This document shows positions 58,292-64,000 of a DNA stretch of 64,000 nucleotides, in pieces. A program made the translations under genes and the position numbers. The notes under the pieces are model-generated. The model was given only the letters and a program-made list of their open reading frames with translations. It did not search any database and had not been told where the DNA came from. The stretch is from Halobacteriales archaeon QS_4_69_31 (GTDB lineage: Archaea; Halobacteriota; Halobacteria; Halobacteriales; Haloarculaceae): assembly GCA_003021655.1 (NCBI GenBank), contig PXRP01000035.1, positions 1 through 64,000 of the forward strand. The letters are read 5' to 3'. Each line of letters opens with the position of its first letter. Position 1 is the stretch's first letter.

Positions 58292-59068
58292 GTGCGCATC
58301 GAGAACAGCTTCATACCGGTCGAGGGGGTCGGCGAACGGACGGAGCGGCGCCTCTGGGAGGCGGGCGTCACCCGCTGGGAGGCGTTCGACCCGGCGGTCG
58401 TCGGCCCGACGACCGCCGACCGCATCGAGTCGTTCGTCTCGACCGCCCGGGCGCGCCTCGACGACGGCGACGCCGCGTTCTTCCGGGAGACCTTCCCCTC
58501 GGGGTGTCACTGGCGCTGCTACGAGAACTTCCGGGAGGGGGCGTGTTTCCTCGACATCGAGACGACCGGCCTCGACCGGCACCGCGACGACGTGACCGTC
58601 GTGGGCCTCCACCGGCCCGGCGAGACGACGACGCTCGTCGCCGGGCGCGACCTCACGGTCCGGCGCCTCGGGCGCCACCTCGACGACGCCGACCTGCTGG
58701 TCACGTTCAACGGCAAGCGCTTCGACGTCCCCTTTCTGGAGTCGGCCTTCGACGTCTCCGTCGACGTCCCCCACGTCGACCTGATGTACGCCTGCCGCGA
58801 ACTCGGGCTGACCGGCGGGCTCAAACAGGTCGAACGCGGGGTGGGGATCGACCGCGACAGGCCCGACCTCTCGGGCGAGGACGCCGTCCGCCTCTGGCGG
58901 GAGTACGAACGCGGCGACGACGCCGCCCTGGAGACGCTCGTCTCGTACAACCGCGACGACACCGAGAACCTCCGGACGCTGATGGAACTGGTCGCCAACC
59001 GCCTCGACGACACCGTCTTCGACGCGCCCGACGCCGGCTCCGGTGCGCCCGGCGCCGACGGCGACTGA
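58292..59068 (+). CDS. RNase H-like DEDDy exonuclease-family protein (YprB-like)
   Basis: 258 residues starting at GTG. An N-terminal helix-hairpin-helix-like segment (FIPVEGVGERTERRLWEAG) precedes an RNase H-fold 3'-5' exonuclease domain with catalytic residues Asp88 and Glu90 (FLDIETTG), Asp145 (TFNGKRFDVPFL), and Tyr219-x3-Asp223 (VSYNRDDTENL). This is the pattern of the DnaQ-like/YprB (RNase_H_2) family. It presumably degrades single-stranded DNA or RNA in repair or turnover. The gene's last 28 bases are repeated 60 bp downstream. Confidence 0.88.
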   Translation: MRIENSFIPVEGVGERTERRLWEAGVTRWEAFDPAVVGPTTADRIESFVSTARARLDDGDAAFFRETFPSGCHWRCYENFREGACFLDIETTGLDRHRDDVTVVGLHRPGETTTLVAGRDLTVRRLGRHLDDADLLVTFNGKRFDVPFLESAFDVSVDVPHVDLMYACRELGLTGGLKQVERGVGIDRDRPDLSGEDAVRLWREYERGDDAALETLVSYNRDDTENLRTLMELVANRLDDTVFDAPDAGSGAPGADGD

Positions 59069-59130
59069 CGACCCCCGACCCGTTCCGGGCTGTCCTGCCC
59101 CGGCGCGCCCGGCGCCGACGGCGACTGACG
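59041..59130 (+). repeat. 60-bp-spaced direct repeat including the exonuclease gene's stop
   Basis: The 30-bp block 59041-59070, which contains the gene's last codons and TGA, recurs at 59101-59130 with a single base change. It indicates a tandem duplication of the gene end. Confidence 0.85.
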
Positions 59131-59299
59131 GCCCGCTACCCGACGGGCCTCGTCCTGGCGGGGCATGACTCGACCCGACCGGTCCCGTCCCGGCGGGTCA
59201 CGACTCGTGTGGCAAGCGGGACCTCTCGCGGCCACCGGTGGCGCGAGCGCGGGAGGGGACCTAAAGACTCTTAACGAGGCCCGGCACAAGCAGTAACAG

Positions 59300-60868
59300 A
59301 TGCCCGGGTTCCCGCGGCGGTACACGCGCGCGGCGTTCGCCGTCGTGATACTCTGTACTGCCGGTGCCGTGGTGGGCAGTTACGCGACGGCGGGGGCGAA
59401 CCTGGCCGACACCCAAAGCGGGACCGGCCCCCCCGGCCCGAGCTACGGCGACGTCCCGATCCCGACCGACGACGGGGCCCCGCAGGCCCCGGCGGCCGCC
59501 CCCGCGACCGCCCCGAACGGGTCGACGACGCCCGAGACCAGGCTGAACCGGTCGCGCCTCGACGACGCCGGGAACCTCACCGTCGTCGCCACGCAGGGGT
59601 TCTACGTCTCCGACGAGGAGGCCGAACTCGTCGCGTTCGACCGCGAGGGCGAGGTCGTCTACTACGACGCCGGTTACCGGGTCTACTTCGACGTCGACCC
59701 CGTCCCCGGGACCCGCGCCACCGTCGAGTACCTCGCGAGCAGACACCTTGAGGGCGCGGCCTGCACGGAGACGCCGCGGTGTACGTACAACGTCGTCCGG
59801 CGGGTGAACCTCACGACCGGCGAGGGCCACACCGTCTACGGCGAGGTCACCCCGCGGATCTACTCCGCGCGGTGGCACGACGTCGACCGGATCAACGACA
59901 CCCACCTCGTCATCGCCGACATCGTCCGCGACAGCGTCCGTATCGTCGACACGACCGACAACGAGACGACCTGGTCCTGGCACGCCAGCGAGGCCTTCGA
60001 CCGGAGCGCGGGCGGCCAGGACGGCGACTGGACCCACGTCAACGACGTCGAGGTCCTCGAAGACGGCCGGGTCATGGTCAGCGTCCGGAACATGGACCAG
60101 GTGCTCTTTCTCGACCCCGGCGAGGGGGTCCAGGAGGGCTGGACGCTCGGCGCCGAGAACGACTACGACGTCCTCTACGAGCAGCACAACCCCGACTACG
60201 TCCCGCCCGCCGAGGGCGGTCCCGCGATAACGGTCGCCGACTCCGAGAACGGCCGCGTCCTGGAGTACCAGCGCGTCGACCCGGAGACGGGCGAGCCCAC
60301 GACGGGTCCGGACGGCGAGTGGCGGCGGACCTGGGGGTGGCGCGACGCCCGCCTCCAGTGGCCCCGTGACGCCGACCGCCTCCCGAACGGGAACACGCTG
60401 GTCGTCGACACACACGGCGACCGCGTCGTCGAGGTCGCACCCAACGGGAGCGTCGTCTGGAGTCGCACCGTCGGGATGCCTTACGACGCCGAGCGACTGG
60501 GCACCGGCGACGAGAGCACGGGCGGCCCGAGCACGTACGCGGCCCCCGGGGCGCCGCCGGTCGACGGGAGCGGGGCGGGCCCGTTCGCGGGCGTCCTCTC
60601 GGAACCCGACTCCCGGACCGTCGTCACGCGCCCGGACGCGAACGTCGACCAGACCGTCTGGACGACCCTGAAGGACCTCACGCCGAGCCTGGTCGTCAAC
60701 GGCCTGCTCTACGCCGGCCCGTCCTGGATGCGGTTCTCGGACCTGGTCTTCAGCCTCGTCGCCCTGGTGACCGCCGCCTGCTGGGGCGTGGCGGAACTGT
60801 GCTGGTCGCCGGTCGCCCCCCTGGCCTACGTCCGCGCGCTCCGCCGGCGCGTGGCGCGTCTGAACTGA
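59300..60868 (+). CDS. arylsulfotransferase-like membrane-anchored beta-propeller protein
   Basis: 522 residues. An N-terminal signal/anchor helix (about 13-33) and a Pro/Ala-rich linker lead into a six-bladed-propeller-type domain (about 85-400) of the arylsulfotransferase (ASST) superfamily. Repeated strands such as HDVDRINDTHLVIADI, DWTHVNDVEVLEDGRVMVSV, and WPRDADRLPNGNTLVVDTHG are the typical HDV/NGNTLV signatures. Two or more hydrophobic segments near the C-terminus (about 460-515) anchor it. The archaeal members' substrate is unknown, and a true sulfotransferase His is not clearly assignable. TATA-like CTCTTAAC lies about 28 bp upstream. Confidence 0.82.
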   Translation: MPGFPRRYTRAAFAVVILCTAGAVVGSYATAGANLADTQSGTGPPGPSYGDVPIPTDDGAPQAPAAAPATAPNGSTTPETRLNRSRLDDAGNLTVVATQGFYVSDEEAELVAFDREGEVVYYDAGYRVYFDVDPVPGTRATVEYLASRHLEGAACTETPRCTYNVVRRVNLTTGEGHTVYGEVTPRIYSARWHDVDRINDTHLVIADIVRDSVRIVDTTDNETTWSWHASEAFDRSAGGQDGDWTHVNDVEVLEDGRVMVSVRNMDQVLFLDPGEGVQEGWTLGAENDYDVLYEQHNPDYVPPAEGGPAITVADSENGRVLEYQRVDPETGEPTTGPDGEWRRTWGWRDARLQWPRDADRLPNGNTLVVDTHGDRVVEVAPNGSVVWSRTVGMPYDAERLGTGDESTGGPSTYAAPGAPPVDGSGAGPFAGVLSEPDSRTVVTRPDANVDQTVWTTLKDLTPSLVVNGLLYAGPSWMRFSDLVFSLVALVTAACWGVAELCWSPVAPLAYVRALRRRVARLN

Positions 60869-60934
60869 TCCCCACTCGCGGGCTCGGGCCGAGAGTGTCC
60901 GGTTCGTCCGTTCGGGGATCGGGCGGCCGTCGGC

Positions 60935-62875
60935 TCAGATCTCCGTGACGCGGTGGTAGTCGTCGTCCAGCGCCTGCGCGTCCTCGGGGAGGAGCGCGAC
61001 GACGACGTACTCGGCGTAGTCGGAGACGTAGTCGACCAGGCGGGCGATGCGGTTGGAGTCGATGGCCTCGATGGAGTCCAGCAGGAGGAACGGGCAGGTC
61101 TCGTAGACGTCGTGGGTGAGATACCCCGCGAGCGCGAAGACCAGGCCCGTCACTTCCCGCTCGGACTCGCTGAGGTGGTCGATGGAGTCCTCGTAGGTCG
61201 TCCCGTCGTCGGTGCTCCGGACGACGTGCAGGTCGAAGACGGACTCCTCGGCGGTGCCACGCCCCTTCGAGACCTCCCGTTGTTTGCGCTCGATCCAGAT
61301 GCGGTCGAGGTTCTCGTAGCCGAGGATCTCCAGGACCGTCTCCATGTGCTCGTTGAACTGCTCGACGGCCTCGCGCTCGATCCGGTCGATGCGCGTCCGG
61401 AGGTCGGCGACCTCGTCGCTAATCTCGTCGCGGCGCTCCTCGAGGTCGTCCTTGCGGTCGAGTTCGGCCTCGACGCGCTCGATATCGCCGGTGACCTCCT
61501 CCAAGTCGGTCTGGAGCTGGCCGAGTTCGAACTCGACCTGGTTGGCCTCGCGGTGGAGGTCGAGCAGTTCGCTCTGGGTCTCGTCTTGGAGGGTCTCGAC
61601 CTCCTCTTCGAGGTCCTCGATGCGCGTCTCCAGGCGGCTCCGCTCGTCGGTGAGTTCCTCGAGGCGGTCGCGCCGCCGGGTCAGTTCCGACCGCGCGCGG
61701 TCGAGGCGGTCCTCGAGCTGGCCGCGCTGGCGCTGCTGTTCCTCGAAGGTCGCCTTCTCGGTCTTCAGGTCGTCCATCTCGGACTGGAGGTCGCGCCGCT
61801 CCTGGAGCTTGTCCGAGCGCAGCTCCCGCAGCCGGTCGAGCGTCTCCTCGATGGACTCGCTCTCGACCTCGCTCCCGCAGGTCCAGCAGACGACCTGGTC
61901 CTCGACGAGCTGGTCGGTGACCCCCCCGTTGCCCTCGTCCCGGAGCGCGCTCACCACGTCCGAACTCGTCCCCTCGAGCATCTCCTCGTTGAACTGGATG
62001 ACCTTCTGGAGGTCGTTGACCGTCGCGTCCAGCGCCTCGCGGCGCGACCGGAGCGTGTCCAGTTGCGCCTCGACCTCGTCGACCTCCCCCATCGGCGTCT
62101 CGGGCAGGTCCGACAGCTCGCCCTCAAGCTCCTCGACCTCGGATTCGAGGGCGGTGATGCTCTCGCGCTCGGTCTCGATGTTGTAGCGGGCGTCCTCGAG
62201 CTCCGACCGGGTGTCCCTGAACTCCTCGAGGGCGTCCTCGAGTTCGGCCTTCTGGTCGCGCGTCGCGGAGACTTCCTGGTCGGTCTCGTCTATCTCCTCT
62301 TTGAGGTCCGCGAGCTCGGCTTCCTTTTCCTCTATCTCGGTTTCCAGTTCCTGGCGGCGCTGCTCTAAGGACGGGAGCTGTGCCCGCATCGAGCTGAGGT
62401 TCTCGAGCTGGCGTTCGACCTCGTCACGCTCGGAGGTGAGCCGCTCGATCTCGGCCTCGATGGCCTCGGTATCGACCGGCCGCATGATGATCTCCTGGAG
62501 GTCGGTGGTCAGTTCGACGGCCCGCCGCGCCTCGTTGGACTCCAGCAGGAACACGAACAGGTCTGCGAGTTCGGGGTCGTCGAGGTAGGGGTCCCCGTCG
62601 GCGTACACGCCGCCGTTCTGGCGCCGCAACGTCCGCGTGTAGGTCTCGTCGCCGACCGTCAACTCGACGTAGGCCTCGTCGGCGTCGCCCTTGATGGAGA
62701 CGTCCTCGCTCCCGAGCCCCGCCATGAGCCCCTGCAGGAGTGATGTTCGGTTCGTCGCGTTTCGTCCTGTCAGTATCGTCACGCCGGGGGAGAAAGACAC
62801 CGTCGTCTCGTCTATCCCCCCGACGTTCTCGACGGCTATCTGGACCGTATTACCGACAGATTCGGTCGCACCCAT
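60935..62875 (-). CDS. sph: archaea-specific SMC-related protein (Sph family)
   Basis: 646 residues in SMC/Rad50 order. The N-terminal ATPase half carries the P-loop TGRNATNRTS (36-45), where Arg43 replaces the usual Lys. Long coiled coils (about 140-310 and 335-505) are interrupted by a zinc-hook-like CWTC (Cys330, Cys333). The C-terminal half has a signature-like HLSESERE (567-574) and Walker B FLLLDSIEAID, in which Ser follows the Asp where Glu is expected. Sph proteins are known in Halobacterium and other haloarchaea; roles in DNA or cell organisation are proposed. It is encoded downstream of the RdfA-like gene in the same direction, with its own TATA (minus strand, about 62901-62907). 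Confidence 0.9.
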   Translation of the reverse strand: MGATESVGNTVQIAVENVGGIDETTVSFSPGVTILTGRNATNRTSLLQGLMAGLGSEDVSIKGDADEAYVELTVGDETYTRTLRRQNGGVYADGDPYLDDPELADLFVFLLESNEARRAVELTTDLQEIIMRPVDTEAIEAEIERLTSERDEVERQLENLSSMRAQLPSLEQRRQELETEIEEKEAELADLKEEIDETDQEVSATRDQKAELEDALEEFRDTRSELEDARYNIETERESITALESEVEELEGELSDLPETPMGEVDEVEAQLDTLRSRREALDATVNDLQKVIQFNEEMLEGTSSDVVSALRDEGNGGVTDQLVEDQVVCWTCGSEVESESIEETLDRLRELRSDKLQERRDLQSEMDDLKTEKATFEEQQRQRGQLEDRLDRARSELTRRRDRLEELTDERSRLETRIEDLEEEVETLQDETQSELLDLHREANQVEFELGQLQTDLEEVTGDIERVEAELDRKDDLEERRDEISDEVADLRTRIDRIEREAVEQFNEHMETVLEILGYENLDRIWIERKQREVSKGRGTAEESVFDLHVVRSTDDGTTYEDSIDHLSESEREVTGLVFALAGYLTHDVYETCPFLLLDSIEAIDSNRIARLVDYVSDYAEYVVVALLPEDAQALDDDYHRVTEI

Positions 62876-62900
62876 GTCTACTGGTCGCTGCTACCAAATG

Positions 62901-62907
62901 ATAAAAC
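62901..62907 (-). promoter_or_regulatory. TATA box of the sph gene
   Basis: The minus strand reads GTTTTAT about 29 bp before the ATG at 62875, indicating a separate leaderless transcript from the RdfA-like gene. Confidence 0.5.
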
Positions 62908-63019
62908 TATTGCAATCGGTCCGACAGTCTCCTCACCGTTCGACCGAAAACCCGCAATTACACGCATATTGGTGTAATCGCCGGCGGTTGCGTCCCGTCG
63001 CCGGGAGGGCGGGCCGCGG

Positions 63020-63637
63020 TCACTCCTCGCGACAGCGGCACGCGCCGCGTTCGACGAGCGATATCGCGTCGTACTGGCGACCACAGTCCTCACAGACGAC
63101 CTGGATGTCGGCGAGGACGTCGACCTGGCCGATGTCGAGCCGTTCCGTCGAGCGGAGGTTCTCGACGTTTCGCTCCGTGACGGCCGTCAGCCGGCTCGTG
63201 AGTCGCTGGATCGTCTCGACCGACTTCTCGCGCTGGTCCTCGTCGTCCGCGGAGGGGTACTCGACCCCGCGATGTTCCCGGAGGTACGTGTGGATGGCGT
63301 AGTGGCTCACGAAGTCGTCGCGGACGTCGTCGACGTCGACGCCCTCCCGTTCCAGGCGGTTGCGCGCCTGGGTCCGTGCGCCCTCGGTCACGTCGTCGCC
63401 GGTCAGCAGTTCGTAGGTGTTCGACAGTTCGCCCTCCAGCGTCACGACGTTGGCCTCGTTCATCGCGCTCTCGAGCACGCGCCGGTTGAAGTAGTCGGCC
63501 AGTTCCCGGAGGCTCTGCTGTTCGTGCCCGTCGCCCAGCCACCGCTGTTCCAGTTCCGCGCCCAGCCCGTCCAAGTCGTAGGCTGCTATCACGCGCTCGA
63601 CCTTGCTGGTCGGCCGGCCACCGCTGTCCTCGCCCAT
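63020..63637 (-). CDS. rdfA: rod-determining factor RdfA-like protein
   Basis: 205 residues from the ATG at 63637; 38 additional in-frame codons upstream look non-coding. A mainly helical N-terminal region opens with KVERVIAAYDLDGLGAELEQ and a SLRELADYFN helix resembling a helix-turn-helix. The C-terminus has VVCEDCGRQYD and ACRCREE, a likely zinc ribbon. This arrangement and the position immediately next to an Sph-type SMC gene match the RdfA/Sph3 neighbourhood described in Haloferax volcanii, where RdfA controls rod shape. The name rests on recalled family features and synteny. Confidence 0.78.
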   Translation of the reverse strand: MGEDSGGRPTSKVERVIAAYDLDGLGAELEQRWLGDGHEQQSLRELADYFNRRVLESAMNEANVVTLEGELSNTYELLTGDDVTEGARTQARNRLEREGVDVDDVRDDFVSHYAIHTYLREHRGVEYPSADDEDQREKSVETIQRLTSRLTAVTERNVENLRSTERLDIGQVDVLADIQVVCEDCGRQYDAISLVERGACRCREE

Positions 63638-63769
63638 ACACCGCCTGTTACTGGTGACTCGTGCAAATGTCTTCCGGTCCCGTCGGCCGCAACGCCCGGA
63701 CCCGGGCCGCCCGGACGGGTTCACTCGGCCCGATTGTCGGGATGGGCTCACTCGGCTGCCGAGGTGGGG

Positions 63770-64000
63770 TCATCCGGTCCGGTCGTCGGGGTAGTCGTCG
63801 TACGCCGCCGCGGGGTCGTCGGTGACGACGTGTGGGTGATAGAGGAGCGTGTCGGCGTCTATCACCCGGCCGTCGACGTGGTACTGGTTCGGGTCCCCTT
63901 TCGGCGTCGGCAGCCGGTAGCGCTCGGCCAAGCGCTCGTCGCGCTCGCGTCTCTCGTCGGCGTCGGCGAACGACAGCGAGTCGTCGACGAACGACCGCAA
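63770..64000 (-). CDS. C-terminal part of an unidentified protein, cut by the window edge
   Basis: At least 76 codons, open to the right end. The visible sequence is acidic, with a helix rich in Arg/Glu followed by RLPTPKGDPNQYHVDGRVID and a Tyr/Asp-rich end. The codon at the edge is TTG only by chance; the gene continues outside. I do not recognise the family. The direction is the same as rdfA and sph, 132 bp upstream of rdfA. Confidence 0.6.
   Translation of the reverse strand: MRSFVDDSLSFADADERRERDERLAERYRLPTPKGDPNQYHVDGRVIDADTLLYHPHVVTDDPAAAYDDYPDDRTG

Overview
The window is GC-rich chromosomal DNA from an extremely halophilic archaeon (class Halobacteria). Evidence: acidic proteomes in nearly every gene, twin-arginine lipoprotein signals, PGF-CTERM surface anchors, TATA boxes about 27 nt before start codons with no Shine-Dalgarno (leaderless transcripts), and lineage markers such as an Sph-type SMC-related ATPase next to an RdfA-like protein. 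The sugar-degrading gene content recalls Halorhabdus, Halomicrobium or Halosimplex, but the genus cannot be fixed from the sequence alone.

Layout. 1-1263 is an AT-rich, foreign-looking segment with one membrane/coiled-coil protein gene and several inverted repeats. It abuts a mutL that keeps only its C-terminal endonuclease/dimerisation domain. 2.2-14.5 kb is ordinary housekeeping and surface-protein territory: a PfkB-like kinase with a degenerate active site, two PGF-CTERM surface proteins, an MFS transporter, a LURP-one-like protein, uvrA, an Asp-box propeller and an SDR. 14.5-15.5 kb is a gene-free stretch that starts AT-rich.

15.5-51.4 kb is one large hemicellulose (glucuronoxylan/arabinoxylan/galactoside) utilisation island. 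It holds two exported GH10-like proteins, a clan-A glycosidase, GH43, GH2, GH51 and GH115 enzymes, and an oligopeptide-type ABC importer (fused double ATPase, two permeases, Tat lipoprotein binding protein). It also holds D-xylose dehydrogenase (Gfo6-like), an enolase-superfamily sugar-acid dehydratase, an FAH-family 2-keto-3-deoxy-sugar-acid dehydratase candidate, mannonate dehydratase, a Kelch protein, oxidoreductases and two IclR regulators. The predicted flow is: outside, polymer binding or cutting; import of oligosaccharides; cytoplasmic trimming by GH43/GH51/GH115/GH2; then oxidation of xylose/arabinose and of uronate by the non-phosphorylating dehydratase routes. A DgoD-type galactonate dehydratase sits nearby (56-57 kb) and would connect the GH2 product galactose to the De Ley-Doudoroff route.

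51.5-64 kb returns to core genes: a pilin-like protein, an M48-protease remnant, gap and pgk (lower glycolysis), a YfcE-type phosphoesterase, dgoD, a lipoprotein, a DEDDy exonuclease-like protein, an arylsulfotransferase-like membrane protein, sph, rdfA and a gene cut by the window edge.

Notable oddities: both GH10-like proteins have His where the acid/base Glu should be; the PfkB kinase has GQHE in place of GAGD; mutL is decapitated; many intergenic tandem repeats (units of 19 to 60 bp) start inside or just after the 3' ends of genes; and related palindromes with TTCCG/CGGAA half-sites lie at sugar-gene promoters.
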